This document shows, piece by piece, positions 26,760 to 36,521 of a stretch of DNA of 64,000 nt (its first letter is position 1; every line of letters begins with the position of its first letter). A model generated the notes under the pieces. It saw only the letters and a list, made by a program, of their open reading frames with translations, ran no database searches and had not been told where the DNA came from. Source of the stretch: Roseibium sp. (lineage in GTDB: Bacteria; Pseudomonadota; Alphaproteobacteria; Rhizobiales; Stappiaceae); NCBI GenBank assembly GCA_017643215.1, contig JAEPNV010000010.1, positions 62,001 through 126,000 on the forward strand. Direction: 5' to 3'. The position numbers were made by a program, and so were the translations under genes.

Positions 26760-27851
26760 ATGGCGCAGCGGGTAACACTTTCACCAGGTGACACGATCGG
26801 GATTCTCGGCGGCGGCCAGCTTGGGCGGATGCTGGCGCTTGCCGCCGCAGGGCTTGGCCTGCGCACACACATTTTTTGCCCGGATCCCGCCAGCCCGGCA
26901 TTTGAGGTCGCGACGTCCTATACCATGGCCGCCTATGACGATCTGGTGGCGCTCGACCGGTTCGTGCGGCACTGCGGTGCGGTCACCTACGAGTTCGAGA
27001 ATGTGCCGAGTGAAACCGCCGCCCATCTTGCCGCAGCAGCGCCGCTTCGCCCCGGGGTGCGCGCACTTGAGGTCTCACAGGACCGGCTTCTGGAAAAGAA
27101 TTTCCTGACTGAGACCGGCGTTTCAGTGGCCCCTTACGCCGATATTCCCGGTGAACAGGACTTGGCCGGCGTCTTGGCGCGATTTGGAGGTCAAGGCGTC
27201 CTGAAAACCCGGCGCTTCGGCTATGACGGCAAAGGCCAGGTGATGATCCAGCAAGCGGGTGATGCCGCCGGCGCCCTTGATCGCCTTGGGAATGCTCCGG
27301 CAGTGCTTGAACGATTGATCCCGTTTGAGCGTGAGGTGTCCGTCATTGTTGCCCGCGATATAAACGGGGCCTGCGATGCCTATGACATCGCCGAAAATCA
27401 CCATGAAAACCATATCCTGGCCACATCGACGGTGCCTGCCGACGTTCCGGACGAGATCGCAGCCAAGGCGCGGGCGATGGCGGTGCGGATCGCGGATGCA
27501 CTGGACTATGTGGGTGTCATGGGTGTTGAAATGTTTCTGCTGCCCGATGGCCAGGACGACCGGCTTCTGGTGAACGAGATCGCGCCGCGGGTTCACAACT
27601 CCGGACATTGGACACAAGACGCGTGCCTGTGTTCACAGTTTGAACAGCACATTCGGGCCGTCGCGGGCTGGCCGCTGGGTTCCTGCCGCAGGCATCTGGA
27701 CGTGGTGATGACAAACCTGATCGGCGCGGATGTCGATGGATGGGCCGGCATTCTTAGTGATCCCTCCGCCCGCTTGCATCTTTACGGCAAAGCAGAAACC
27801 CGGCCGGGGCGTAAGATGGGCCATGTTAACCGGGTCCGGCCCATCAGGTGA
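26760..27851 (+). CDS. purK: 5-(carboxyamino)imidazole ribonucleotide synthase
   Basis: PurK uses ATP and bicarbonate to make N5-CAIR from AIR, feeding PurE. The 363-residue ATP-grasp protein starts with IGILGGGQLGRMLALAA (residues 13-29) and carries TYEFENVP, the ATP-binding VLKTRRFGYDGKGQ, and the metal-binding VNEIAPRVHNSGHWT. ATG 26760 is chosen with AGGAAACAGACG upstream. Second gene of purEK. The MATE exporter on the opposite strand ends nine bases after it. Confidence 0.97.
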   Translation: MAQRVTLSPGDTIGILGGGQLGRMLALAAAGLGLRTHIFCPDPASPAFEVATSYTMAAYDDLVALDRFVRHCGAVTYEFENVPSETAAHLAAAAPLRPGVRALEVSQDRLLEKNFLTETGVSVAPYADIPGEQDLAGVLARFGGQGVLKTRRFGYDGKGQVMIQQAGDAAGALDRLGNAPAVLERLIPFEREVSVIVARDINGACDAYDIAENHHENHILATSTVPADVPDEIAAKARAMAVRIADALDYVGVMGVEMFLLPDGQDDRLLVNEIAPRVHNSGHWTQDACLCSQFEQHIRAVAGWPLGSCRRHLDVVMTNLIGADVDGWAGILSDPSARLHLYGKAETRPGRKMGHVNRVRPIR

Positions 27852-27860
27852 CCATGGCGG

Positions 27861-29258
27861 TTATTCGGGAATCAAACGCAGACTCTCCCGCCGGTAGAAC
27901 CGGAAATTCGCTAAAATGGCTACCGTCGCCAGGCCTCCTGCCAGTCCAATCCAGATCCCCACACCGTCAAAGCCCGCCCAAAAGCCGAGGCCGAGCGACA
28001 GGCTGATCCCCACGACCCAATAACCGAACAGCGCATAGATCAGCGGAACGGTTGTGTCTCCAAGGCCGCGCAAATTGTTGACGCCGATAATCTGGCCGCC
28101 ATCAGCCAGTTGAAACAGCGCGGCCACGATGAGGTAGGACGCACCGAACGCCAGGACCGCCTCCGTGTCGGGATTGTCGAGATCGAGATAGAGCGACACC
28201 AGCGTTTCCGGCATCGTCCAGAACAGCACGGCGAAACAACCCATGAATACGAAAGTGACTCCGAAGGCCGTCCAACCGGCCCGGCCGATCCCGGCGCGGT
28301 CGCCCCGTCCGGAGGCCAGTCCGACCCGGGTCATGGCGGCCTGGCTGAGTCCAACAGGCACCATGAAGGTCAAGGAAGCGATTTGAAGCGCAATCCCGTG
28401 ACCCGCCAGCGGCAGGGTCCCGATCCACCCGATCATGATGGCCGATGCGCCAAACAGCGCGGCCTCGGCGACAATCGTCACGCCAATTGGCCAGCCCAGC
28501 CGGACAATCTGAAAAAACACCGGCCAATCCGGCCGCCAGATCCGCCCAAAGATGAAATACCGTTTGAGTTTCTGATGGAACGCGGCATAGAGCGCCAGCA
28601 AACCAAAGGTCGAGGCGGAACTGATGACCGAGGCGATCCCGGCGCCGACGAGCTCAAGGCGCGGGAACCCGAAATGGCCGAAGATCAAGACATAGTCGAG
28701 GACAGCATTGACGACTGCGCCGGCAATCGTCGCGAACAGGACGACCTGGGCCCGTTCCATCACCGTTAGGAAACCGCGAACCGCCATGATCAGGAGCGCC
28801 GGCAGCAGCGTCCATTGAAGCACCCGCATATAGTCTCCGGCCATCGCCGAAACAGCCGGATCCTGGCCAAGGGCCAAAAGGATGTCGCCGGTGAAATACA
28901 TCACCACCCACATCGGAAGACAGTAAAGCGCGACAACCCAAAACCCCATGCGTACGGAGCGGCGCATGTCGCGCATCGCGCGTTGTCCGCGGGCGCGGGC
29001 AGCGAGCGGGATCACCGCCTGGATCACGCCCATTCCAAAAAACCAAATGAGCATATAGACGTTGAACGCCAGAACGGCCGCCGCCAGTTCCTCGGCGCCC
29101 AGCCGGCCGATCATGAGAACGTCCGTCGTATTGATCGCCATTTGGGCAAGCTGCGCGCCGGCAAGCGGCAAGCCAAGGGCGAGCGTTGGACGGATGTCGC
29201 TGTGCCAAAGGCCCAAAAATCCGCCAGTGCCCGAAGAGTGTCCGAGCGCGCTGCCCAT
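27861..29258 (-). CDS. MATE family efflux transporter
   Basis: A 465-residue, twelve-helix multidrug and toxin extrusion protein of the NorM type, which exports cationic compounds using Na+ or H+. The pseudo-symmetric halves are visible: GLPLAGAQLAQMAINTTDVLMIGRLG near the N-terminus, and LGWPIGVTIVAEAALFGASAIMIGWIG around residue 260. ATG 29258 is preferred over TTG 29270 because GGAG sits seven bases upstream. It converges with purK. Substrate unknown. Confidence 0.92.
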   Translation of the reverse strand: MGSALGHSSGTGGFLGLWHSDIRPTLALGLPLAGAQLAQMAINTTDVLMIGRLGAEELAAAVLAFNVYMLIWFFGMGVIQAVIPLAARARGQRAMRDMRRSVRMGFWVVALYCLPMWVVMYFTGDILLALGQDPAVSAMAGDYMRVLQWTLLPALLIMAVRGFLTVMERAQVVLFATIAGAVVNAVLDYVLIFGHFGFPRLELVGAGIASVISSASTFGLLALYAAFHQKLKRYFIFGRIWRPDWPVFFQIVRLGWPIGVTIVAEAALFGASAIMIGWIGTLPLAGHGIALQIASLTFMVPVGLSQAAMTRVGLASGRGDRAGIGRAGWTAFGVTFVFMGCFAVLFWTMPETLVSLYLDLDNPDTEAVLAFGASYLIVAALFQLADGGQIIGVNNLRGLGDTTVPLIYALFGYWVVGISLSLGLGFWAGFDGVGIWIGLAGGLATVAILANFRFYRRESLRLIPE

Positions 29259-29590
29259 TAGGTGCTCCAAAAACTGCCAGAAATGCGGAGGAAACCACCG
29301 CCCCCATTCCCTGTATTGATGTTCGCGCTATCTGTCTATAAAGCGTTGCGGCCAACGGAAGCTGAATTTATGTCGCGCCCATGTGGACAAAGCATTCCGG
29401 ATCTGTTAGCACCCCGCGACGTTGAACGATCCGTCAGCGGCGGCAAGAAAGGTGTATCCTCGCCACAGTTGCCACCGGAATTGCATTGGCGGCGCCGGTG
29501 CTGCTGATGCCGTTCAGCACAACCACTTCGAGATTATTTGGATTGTCTGGTCGCGGACCCGCCGCGACATCGGAAAACGGGAACGAACGC
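29259..29590. other. Intergenic region before rpsU
   Basis: 332 bases between the divergent MATE and rpsU starts. No convincing open frame, repeat or RNA fold was seen; it must hold the promoters of both genes, but no clear -35/-10 pair was identified. Confidence 0.5.
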
Positions 29591-29818
29591 GTGCAGATTT
29601 TGGTCCGCGACAACAATGTCGATCAGGCGCTGAAAGCGCTGAAGAAAAAGATGCAACGTGAGGGCATCTTCCGCGAAATGAAGCTTCGCGGTCACTTTGA
29701 AAAACCGTCGGAAAAGAAAGCCCGCGAGAAAGCCGAGGCCCTTCGCCGCGCCCGGAAACTGGCGCGCAAGCGCGCCCAGCGCGAAGGCCTGCTGCCCGGA
29801 AAATCGGCGCGCAGATAG
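29591..29818 (+). CDS. rpsU: 30S ribosomal protein S21
   Basis: S21 sits near the anti-Shine-Dalgarno end of 16S rRNA and aids initiation. The 75-residue protein starts [20 protein letters not shown] from a GTG at 29591 and has the typical basic tail [15 protein letters not shown]. An open frame extends upstream to 29486, but the conserved N-terminus fixes the GTG start, with CGGGAACG upstream. A good terminator follows 49 bases downstream. Confidence 0.95.
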   Translation: MQILVRDNNVDQALKALKKKMQREGIFREMKLRGHFEKPSEKKAREKAEALRRARKLARKRAQREGLLPGKSARR

Positions 29819-29867
29819 CGGCGGAGCGGGCGCTGTGCCGGGTGAAAGCTTACTGCGGCAACCCAAA

Positions 29868-29900
29868 AGCCGACCGCATCTCCGGTCGGCTGTTTGTTTT
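29868..29900 (+). terminator. Intrinsic terminator of rpsU
   Basis: AGCCGACCG pairs with CGGTCGGCT around a short CATCTC-type loop, then GTTTGTTTT. It lies 49 bases after the S21 stop codon. Confidence 0.85.
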
Positions 29901-29945
29901 AAGGACCAGGCCAGCATATCTCGGCCCCCGATCACACGGTGGATC

Positions 29946-30809
29946 ATGGATCCTCATCAACCGCATCATGCCCATCGGTCTATCCACCGCAGGAAGCTGG
30001 CATCAGTGCTGGTTTTGACGGCTCTGGTTCTGGGATCCTGTCAGGCCGGGGGCATTTATTCGGATGTGCCCATCGACCGGGCCGTTGGTTCGGCCGCGAA
30101 TATCGAATCACTTACCGCGGTGATCGAAGCGAACCCGCGTGATCCTGACGCCTACAACACCCGCGGCATCGCCTACGGCCAGGCCGGCAAGCTGAACCAG
30201 TCCCTTGAAGATTTCAACACGGCCCTTCAGCTCGACCCGCGATCACACCAGGCCTACGCGAACCGCGCCCTTGTTTACCGCCGAATGGGTGAGTTGCAGT
30301 TGGCCGTGACCGACTATACCCGTGCAATCAACATCAAGCCCGACTATGACGCAGCGCTCGTGGGGCGTGGCAACACCTATCGGCTCGCCGGTCAGTATGG
30401 ACCTGCGCTCGCTGATTTCAACGCGGTGATTGCCCGCAACAGCGGAGACGCCCGCGCATTCTACAATCGCGGCCTGATCTTCCAATCACAGAACCAGCAC
30501 ATGCGCGCGGTAGAGGATTTCGCAACGGCGATCGGCCTCAACCCCAATGCGAGCGCACCATACACTGCCCGCGGCATCTCCTATCTCAAGATCAACGACC
30601 CGAATGCCGCCTTTGCCGACCTGTCCATGGCCGTCAATCTCGACAAAGGGTCGTCGGTCGCCTGGGCCAATCGCGGTGTGGCGCTGGAGCTTCTCGGAAA
30701 ACCGACGGATGCGCGCCGGAACTACAACCGCGCGATCAATCTCGACAATTCGAATGACCTCGCGCGCGAGGGCCTGGCGCGGGTCAACAAGGGCGCCAGG
30801 ACGCTTTAG
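29946..30809 (+). CDS. TPR-repeat lipoprotein
   Basis: A 287-residue protein with a lipoprotein signal (LVLTALVLGSC, modified cysteine at residue 32) and six to seven tetratricopeptide repeats, such as AYNTRGIAYGQAGKLNQSLEDF, AYANRALVYRRMGELQLAVTDY and FYNRGLIFQSQNQHMRAVEDF. It resembles NlpI-type TPR lipoproteins that scaffold cell-wall enzymes, but identity as NlpI is not proven. ATG 29946 gives a clean signal sequence; the frame continues upstream through the rpsU terminator only by chance. Confidence 0.87.
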   Translation: MDPHQPHHAHRSIHRRKLASVLVLTALVLGSCQAGGIYSDVPIDRAVGSAANIESLTAVIEANPRDPDAYNTRGIAYGQAGKLNQSLEDFNTALQLDPRSHQAYANRALVYRRMGELQLAVTDYTRAINIKPDYDAALVGRGNTYRLAGQYGPALADFNAVIARNSGDARAFYNRGLIFQSQNQHMRAVEDFATAIGLNPNASAPYTARGISYLKINDPNAAFADLSMAVNLDKGSSVAWANRGVALELLGKPTDARRNYNRAINLDNSNDLAREGLARVNKGARTL

Positions 30810-30835
30810 GCCGGGCGCGGCCCGCCAATTCGTCC

Positions 30836-31504
30836 CTAGTCCGAACGGTTCGATCGGGTCAGAAGATTCACGATCGATCTGGACGGCAGATGGAACCAAC
30901 GCGGCACTTCTTCCGCATAAATAAGATAGCGCTGACCAAACCGGCGCCGCAGTGCCAATTCCTCAATGGCGCTTTGCCGCAGAATTGTCGCCACCCCAAC
31001 GCCAAAACAAATCACGGTGAACGCGCTGGGAAAGGCCAGCATGAAGCCCGCTTGGCCGACCAGAATTCCGATAAAAATGGGATTGCGCGTGATCGAAAAG
31101 GGCCCGCTGGTCAGCAGTTTGCTACCCGAAAGATGATCGGCATCTGTGCCGGACGCCCAATTGTGGTCCATGTACGATTTGCAATAATCGATCCAGCCGA
31201 ACGCAGCCAACATCAAAACGGCCCCTGTTCCATTGAGAACCGGAAGACCATTCAATCCGGGCGCAGCGCCCACCCACTCGTCCAGGCCCGGATAAACGAC
31301 CCGGACCAGACAAACCGTGAGTATCAAGCTGCGAAAGGCGCTGAACGTGATTTGGTGAAGGCTGTTCGAACTACCGAGCACGTCCTTCCGCACCCGGGAC
31401 CGGCCATGACGTTGACGCAGACCGATCAACCACGCCGAATAGTGAACTGCCACGAACAAAAAGTAACAGCCCAAAAAAACACGGAGAGCCGTGTCGAAAG
31501 CCAT
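30836..31504 (-). CDS. Isoprenylcysteine carboxyl methyltransferase-like membrane protein
   Basis: A 222-residue membrane protein with about five hydrophobic segments. The C-terminal part LLTSGPFSITRNPIFIGILVGQAGF and the basic end RRRFGQRYLIYAEEVPRWF match the ICMT/phospholipid methyltransferase family, in which GP(F/Y)..TRNP and E..L...FG..Y hold S-adenosylmethionine. The methyl acceptor in bacteria is usually unknown. The start at 31504 (MAFDTALRVFLGCYFL) begins with a helix; an in-frame start at 31570 would add 22 residues. Converges with the TPR gene. Confidence 0.8.
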   Translation of the reverse strand: MAFDTALRVFLGCYFLFVAVHYSAWLIGLRQRHGRSRVRKDVLGSSNSLHQITFSAFRSLILTVCLVRVVYPGLDEWVGAAPGLNGLPVLNGTGAVLMLAAFGWIDYCKSYMDHNWASGTDADHLSGSKLLTSGPFSITRNPIFIGILVGQAGFMLAFPSAFTVICFGVGVATILRQSAIEELALRRRFGQRYLIYAEEVPRWFHLPSRSIVNLLTRSNRSD

Positions 31505-31643
31505 AATGCGCCAGCCGTTCCGTGCCCCGTCCAACAAGCGATCATTAAACGCTGGTTGGTCCGTCGCCACGCTGACCTACATCAATCCACGGCGCGGCGC
31601 GGCCCGTTATGGTACCAGCAGACCTTTTCCCGAAGAATGCACG

Positions 31644-32234
31644 ATGCAGCGCGCCCGGACAATTGCAATTATCGACGGTCATCCGGATTCAAATCCGGAC
31701 CGCCTGTGCCACGCCTTGGCTGACGCTTATGAAGCCGGGGCAAAATCCGGGGGACACAGTGCTGAGATTTTGCGCGTCAGCACGCACGACTTCCCGCTCT
31801 TGCGCACACAGGCCGACTATGCCGGGGATCCGCCCGACGGTCTTCATGATGCTGTCCAAACCATCACAACGGCCGATCACCTGGTGTTGATCTACCCGCT
31901 TTGGCTCGGAACGCTGCCGGACCTGACCAAGGGATTTCTTGAGCAGGTCTTTCACCAGGGCATCGCATTTCAGACAACGGACGGGTCGAAATGGCCGAAA
32001 GGCCGGCTGCAGGGTAAATCCGCGCGTGTGATCGTCACCATGGGGATGCCGGCGCTGGTCTATCGCTTCTGGTTCGGCGCGCACAGCCTCAAAAGCCTGG
32101 AGCGGAACATATTGGGTTTTATCGGTTATAAACCGGTCCGCGACACGGTATTCGGGCTGGTTGATCAGGTCGGCTCCAACAAGCGAGCGTCCTGGCTGGC
32201 CCATGTGAAAGCCCTGGGACGGAAGGGCGTTTAG
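31644..32234 (+). CDS. NAD(P)H-dependent flavodoxin-fold oxidoreductase
   Basis: A 196-residue flavodoxin_2-fold protein of the KefF/MdaB/NQO1 type, with an FMN- or FAD-binding start TIAIIDGHPDSNPDRLCHALA, LVLIYPLWLGTLPDLTKGFLEQVF and RVIVTMGMPALVYRFWF. Such enzymes reduce quinones or other acceptors by two electrons. The frame is open from 31491, but ATG 31644 gives the family-typical N-terminus. It is divergent from the methyltransferase and converges with rluA. No potassium channel (KefB or KefC) gene is adjacent, so a Kef role is unlikely. Confidence 0.85.
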   Translation: MQRARTIAIIDGHPDSNPDRLCHALADAYEAGAKSGGHSAEILRVSTHDFPLLRTQADYAGDPPDGLHDAVQTITTADHLVLIYPLWLGTLPDLTKGFLEQVFHQGIAFQTTDGSKWPKGRLQGKSARVIVTMGMPALVYRFWFGAHSLKSLERNILGFIGYKPVRDTVFGLVDQVGSNKRASWLAHVKALGRKGV

Positions 32235-32264
32235 CCTATTCTGCTACGGTGGCGCCAATCCGCC

Positions 32265-32939
32265 TTAAAACGGGCATTCAGCGCGAAACGTTACCAAGCG
32301 GCCATCCGCGGGATGATGAAGTGTGAGTTCCTGCGAATGCAGAAGAAGCCGCACGGAACGCTCCAGCGCGGCTCCTGTTGCGTAGAACCGGTCGCCGACA
32401 ATCGGATGGCCCAGCGACAGCATGTGCACCCGCAGCTGATGCGAGCGGCCGGTCAGCGGGCAAAGACGAACCCGCGTTGTTTCAGTGCCGCGCCGCATCA
32501 CGGTCCATCGGGTTACGGCAGACCGCCCGAATTCGGAACAGACCATCTGTTTCGGCCGGTTGGGCCAATCACAGCGCAACGGCAAATCGACGGTCCCGGC
32601 GTCGTCGCGCACAATACCCCAAACTTCGGCGACGTAGGCTTTTTTTGTCTTGCGGCGTTCGAACTGGAGGCCGAGATGCCGATGGGCGGCGGCATTGCGG
32701 GCAAGCACCATCACACCGGACGTGTCCATGTCCAGCCGATGGACGATACGGCAGCCTGGAAAGACATCTTGCGCCCGGATTTCCAGACAGTCCGTGTGCT
32801 CTGGCGCCTTGCCTGGCACGCTCAGCAGGCCGCTCGGCTTGTTGACGACCAGCAGGTCGTCATCGACATGCACCGTCTCAAGCCATGGCTCGGACGGCGG
32901 CGCATAAACGAAGACAGGATCAGGTCGTGCGGATGCCAT
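32265..32939 (-). CDS. rluA: RluA family pseudouridine synthase
   Basis: A 224-residue pseudouridine synthase. The catalytic motif HRLDMDTSG puts the nucleophile at Asp70; VVNKPSGLLSVPGK and RLCPLTGRSHQLRVHM are also conserved. Its short length without an S4 domain fits RluA, which modifies U746 of 23S rRNA and U32 of tRNA, rather than RluC or RluD. It lies downstream of the pnt operon terminator and appears to be transcribed alone. Confidence 0.9.
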   Translation of the reverse strand: MASARPDPVFVYAPPSEPWLETVHVDDDLLVVNKPSGLLSVPGKAPEHTDCLEIRAQDVFPGCRIVHRLDMDTSGVMVLARNAAAHRHLGLQFERRKTKKAYVAEVWGIVRDDAGTVDLPLRCDWPNRPKQMVCSEFGRSAVTRWTVMRRGTETTRVRLCPLTGRSHQLRVHMLSLGHPIVGDRFYATGAALERSVRLLLHSQELTLHHPADGRLVTFRAECPF

Positions 32940-32965
32940 GCCGTCTGCTTACAGGCCAAAGCCGA

Positions 32966-33003
32966 AAAACAAAAGGCGCAGGCCATTGGGCCCGCGCCTT
33001 TTC
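32966..33003 (-). terminator. Terminator after pntB
   Basis: On the minus strand, AAGGCGCGGGCC pairs with GGCCTGCGCCTT (one mismatch) and runs into TTTGTTTTT. It lies just past the pntB stop codon and before rluA. Confidence 0.78.
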
Positions 33004-33026
33004 GAGTTTTTTGAGCCACCAACACC

Positions 33027-34421
33027 CTACATCGCCTTGACGATTTCCTCGGTCATCTTCTTGGCATCGCCGAACAGCATCATCGTCCTGTCCAGGAAGA
33101 ACAGCTCGTTCTGAATACCGGCGTAACCTGAACCCATGCCGCGTTTGACGAACAGCACCGTTCCGGCCTTGTCGACATCGAGGATCGGCATGCCGTAGAT
33201 CGGCGATTGCGGGTCGTCACGCGCGGCCGGGTTGGTGACATCGTTTGCCCCGATCACGTAGACCACGTCGGCCTGGGCGAATTCGGAGTTGATGTCCTCC
33301 AATTCGAACACCTCGTCATACGGAACGTTCGCCTCGGCCAGGAGCACGTTCATATGCCCGGGCATCCGGCCCGCCACCGGGTGAATGGCGTACTTCACCT
33401 CCACACCGGCTTCCTTCAACGTATCGGCCATTTCGCGCAAGGAATGCTGCGCCTGCGCAACCGCCATGCCGTAGCCGGGAACGATGATCACCTTCGACGC
33501 GTTTTTCATGATGAACGCCGCGTCGTCGGCCGCGCCTTGCTTGACCGGACGCTCTTCCGCGTCGCCGCCCGCAGCAGCCGTGGTTTCCCCGCCGAACCCG
33601 CCGAGGATCACCGAGATGAACGACCGGTTCATGCCCTTACACATGATGTAGGACAGGATCGCACCCGACGAGCCAACAAGCGCACCCGTGATGATCAGCG
33701 CCATGTTCGACACGGTGAAGCCGATACCGGCCGCGGCCCACCCCGAATAGGAGTTCAGCATCGACACGACGACGGGCATATCGGCGCCGCCAATCGGAAT
33801 GATGATCAGGACACCGAAGACAAAGGCCACAAGCACGAGCAGCCAAAAAACACTGGGGCTTTCCGTGCCCACCAACGCCGCCGTAAGGACGACCATGGCG
33901 ACCGCCAAGCCGATGTTGATGACATGGCGCGCCGGCAGCATGATCGGCTTGCCCGACATGCGGCCATCCAGTTTGAGGAAGGCAATGACCGAACCGGTGA
34001 ACGTGATGGCGCCGATGGCCGCCCCGATCGAGGCCTCGATCATGGCGGATGTCTTGATGTCGCCGGGAACACCAATGCCAAAGGCGGCCGGTGCATAAAG
34101 CGCACTCGCCGCAACAAAAACAGCCGCAAGTCCGACAAGCGAATGGAATGCGGCAACAAGTTGCGGCATTGCGGTCATGGCGATGCGCTGCGCGATGAAG
34201 GCACCAACACCACCACCCATGCCGATCCCGACCACCAAAAGGAGACCGGACGTCCCGGAAATGCCGGATGCGAACAAGGTGGTGACAACGGCGATGCCCA
34301 TCCCGACCATGCCGTAGACGTTGCCCTTGCGGGACGATTCCGGACTGGACAGGCCGCGGAGGGCCATGATGAACAGGACGGCTGAAACCAGATAGAGAAG
34401 CGCGGTAATATTAGCTGACAT
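33027..34421 (-). CDS. pntB: Proton-translocating transhydrogenase, beta subunit
   Basis: PntB binds NADP(H) and forms most of the proton channel of the inner-membrane transhydrogenase. The 464-residue protein has about nine transmembrane helices (residues 1-260) and a C-terminal NADP domain with VPGYGMAVAQAQHSLREM, HPVAGRMPGHMNVLLAEA, VIGANDVTNPAARDDP and VKRGMGSGYAGIQNELF. It is third in a pntAA-pntAB-pntB operon, 13 bases after pntAB, with the terminator after it. Confidence 0.97.
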   Translation of the reverse strand: MSANITALLYLVSAVLFIMALRGLSSPESSRKGNVYGMVGMGIAVVTTLFASGISGTSGLLLVVGIGMGGGVGAFIAQRIAMTAMPQLVAAFHSLVGLAAVFVAASALYAPAAFGIGVPGDIKTSAMIEASIGAAIGAITFTGSVIAFLKLDGRMSGKPIMLPARHVINIGLAVAMVVLTAALVGTESPSVFWLLVLVAFVFGVLIIIPIGGADMPVVVSMLNSYSGWAAAGIGFTVSNMALIITGALVGSSGAILSYIMCKGMNRSFISVILGGFGGETTAAAGGDAEERPVKQGAADDAAFIMKNASKVIIVPGYGMAVAQAQHSLREMADTLKEAGVEVKYAIHPVAGRMPGHMNVLLAEANVPYDEVFELEDINSEFAQADVVYVIGANDVTNPAARDDPQSPIYGMPILDVDKAGTVLFVKRGMGSGYAGIQNELFFLDRTMMLFGDAKKMTEEIVKAM

Positions 34422-34434
34422 GATTTAGGTCCCC

Positions 34435-34908
34435 TTACCGCTGCTTTTTCTTGTACATGGCAAGCATGCGGCTGGTGACGAGAAACCCGCCAAAAATGTT
34501 GACGCTGGCAAGCACCAGGGCCAGAAATCCGAAGGTTCGCGCCATCATGGCGCCTTCGCCGGCCGACGCATCGACGCCCACGGCCAGGAGCGCGCCCACC
34601 ACAATCACCGAGGAGATTGCATTGGTGACCGCCATCAACGGTGTGTGGAGGGCTGGCGTGACCGACCAAACCACGTAGTAGCCAACGAATATGGCCAGCA
34701 CGAAAATCGAGAACAAAAACACAAACGGCTCGATCACACCGCCCGAACCGGCCGCCTGCGCGGCCATGTCGACCGCGCCCGCCGCGATCTGATCCACATA
34801 ACCTTCCGCGGCCGACGCCGCGGCTTCCGCCGATTCGGCCGCCTCGCGCGCCGCGGCCGCCGCCGCTTCCGCGCGCTCGAGCGCCTCGGCTTGAGACAAT
34901 TCGCTCAT
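34435..34908 (-). CDS. pntAB: Transhydrogenase alpha subunit, part 2
   Basis: The membrane part of the split alpha subunit, 157 residues. Unusually, about 60 N-terminal residues are an Ala/Glu-rich helix ([21 protein letters not shown]) before the four-helix domain [38 protein letters not shown]. The [17 protein letters not shown] motif is diagnostic. The start at 34908 has AAGGGGGAA six bases upstream; an upstream frame to 34965 is less likely. It is ten bases after pntAA. Confidence 0.93.
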   Translation of the reverse strand: MSELSQAEALERAEAAAAAAREAAESAEAAASAAEGYVDQIAAGAVDMAAQAAGSGGVIEPFVFLFSIFVLAIFVGYYVVWSVTPALHTPLMAVTNAISSVIVVGALLAVGVDASAGEGAMMARTFGFLALVLASVNIFGGFLVTSRMLAMYKKKQR

Positions 34909-34918
34909 CGCTTCCCCC

Positions 34919-36058
34919 TTAACTCGTTGCTTCGGCAAACGCGGGATGAACCACTTTGCCGTCACGGGTCAGGACAGTTGCCGTGACCAGCTCATCGTCC
35001 CAATCGGGCTTCAATTCCTTCGCTTCCTTGTCGATCATGGTCTCAAGGAATGCGAGCAAATTCTTCGCGTAAAGAGCGGACGCCGACGCCCCGATCCGGC
35101 CAGGCACATTCAAATGGCCGACCACTTTGACACCGGACACGGTCGCAACCTTGCCAGGCTTTGCGCCCTCCACATTGCCGCCGCGCTCAACCGCCAGATC
35201 GACGATGACCGAGCCCTGCCGCATACTTGCAATCATGTCCTTCGACACAAGACGCGGGGCCGGCCGGCCCGGGATCAACGCCGTCGTGATGACGATGTCC
35301 TGCTTGGCGATGTGGGACGCAACCAGTTCAGCCTGCTTCTTCTGGTAGTCTTCCGACATCTGCTTGGCATAACCGCCGGCCGTTTCGGCCTGTTTGAATT
35401 CCTCGTCCTCGACGGCGATGAACTTGGCGCCGAGCGACTCCACCTGTTCCTTGGCGGCCGGGCGAACGTCTGTCGCTGTGACCACGGCCCCGAGGCGCCG
35501 GGCGGTCGCGATCGCCTGCAAGCCGGCGACACCGGCGCCCATCACAAAGACCCGCGCGGCCGGCACGGTTCCGGCGGCCGTCATCATCATCGGCATGGCG
35601 CGGCCATATTCCGCCGCCCCGTCAATCACCGCCTGGTAGCCGGCAAGGTTCGCCTGAGACGAAAGAACGTCCATGACCTGCGCCCGGGTAATGCGGGGCA
35701 TGAATTCCATGGCGAAACCCGCAACACCGGCTTCGGCCATCGCCTTGACATCGTCTTCATGGCCATAGGGATCCATGGAGGCGATCACCAGCGCGCCCTT
35801 TTTCATGGCCTTGAGTTCGTCGGCATTCGGCCGGCGAACTTTCAGGACGACATCGGCATCCGCAAGAGCCGCTTTCGTGTCCGCAGCAACGGTCGCGCCG
35901 GCCTCCTCATAGTCGGCATCGGAAATGCGCGAGCCGGTTCCAGCGCCTTTTTCAACTGTTACGGTCGCCCCGAATCCAATCAATTTCTTAATCGTATCCG
36001 GTGTCGCGCCAACGCGCGTTTCGACCGCGTCGCTCTCGCGCGGCACAGCAATTTTCAT
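34919..36058 (-). CDS. pntAA: Transhydrogenase alpha subunit, part 1 (NAD-binding)
   Basis: The cytoplasmic NAD(H) domain of the transhydrogenase, 379 residues. It starts [20 protein letters not shown] and has the Rossmann motif [41 protein letters not shown] and the family segment [18 protein letters not shown]. Together with pntAB and pntB it makes NADPH from NADH using the proton gradient. It follows the aa3-oxidase subunit IV gene by 60 bases, which may share its promoter. Confidence 0.97.
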   Translation of the reverse strand: MKIAVPRESDAVETRVGATPDTIKKLIGFGATVTVEKGAGTGSRISDADYEEAGATVAADTKAALADADVVLKVRRPNADELKAMKKGALVIASMDPYGHEDDVKAMAEAGVAGFAMEFMPRITRAQVMDVLSSQANLAGYQAVIDGAAEYGRAMPMMMTAAGTVPAARVFVMGAGVAGLQAIATARRLGAVVTATDVRPAAKEQVESLGAKFIAVEDEEFKQAETAGGYAKQMSEDYQKKQAELVASHIAKQDIVITTALIPGRPAPRLVSKDMIASMRQGSVIVDLAVERGGNVEGAKPGKVATVSGVKVVGHLNVPGRIGASASALYAKNLLAFLETMIDKEAKELKPDWDDELVTATVLTRDGKVVHPAFAEATS

Positions 36059-36118
36059 GGACGTTCTCCCGAGGGGGCAGACCTGTTTCCCGCGATGGGA
36101 ATGGCCGCCTTGGACTGT

Positions 36119-36400
36119 TTAGACGGTCAGGATCGCGAGCAATCCGGTCAAAACAAAAACGACAGCTGGAGGGATCCAGCCTGATGCACCCAGCGCCATG
36201 CCAATACCGGTCGCGGCCAGCGTGGCGATCAGCATGATCCAGCCGAAAATGACCGCTGCGGTTCCGCCAAATGCGAACATGATCAGGCAGAGCAGGATAT
36301 TAAAAAGCGCGATCGTACCAATCTTGGAAAAGTTGATGAAGCCACCATAAGTGCGCTCATGCGCATCGTAATCCATCGCGGGTGCGGGTTCGTCAGACAT
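36119..36400 (-). CDS. aa3-type cytochrome c oxidase subunit IV-like protein
   Basis: A 93-residue protein with a soluble start (MSDEPAPAMDYDAHERTYGGFINFSK) and three short hydrophobic stretches. The DYxxHxxTYxGF segment is the signature of the bacterial aa3-oxidase subunit IV family, found as a single-helix subunit in Paracoccus and Rhodobacter. Here the protein is longer. It is not near cytochrome oxidase genes but directly before pntAA, an order common in Alphaproteobacteria, so it may serve the transhydrogenase instead. Confidence 0.85.
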   Translation of the reverse strand: MSDEPAPAMDYDAHERTYGGFINFSKIGTIALFNILLCLIMFAFGGTAAVIFGWIMLIATLAATGIGMALGASGWIPPAVVFVLTGLLAILTV

Positions 36401-36521
36401 TCAATCCCCCGGTTGAGAAACAGTGTTCGGCTGAACTCTTTACAATAAAGCAATTGTGCAGGGCAACGCTTGAGGCCGCGATAATGCGGTTCCCATGGCG
36501 AAAGTCGGGCGGAACGCTCAC

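Noticed and set aside
33207..36184. Long plus-strand open frames antisense to pntB and pntAA
   Set aside because: High-GC shadow frames with no family motif; the minus-strand pnt genes explain the conservation.
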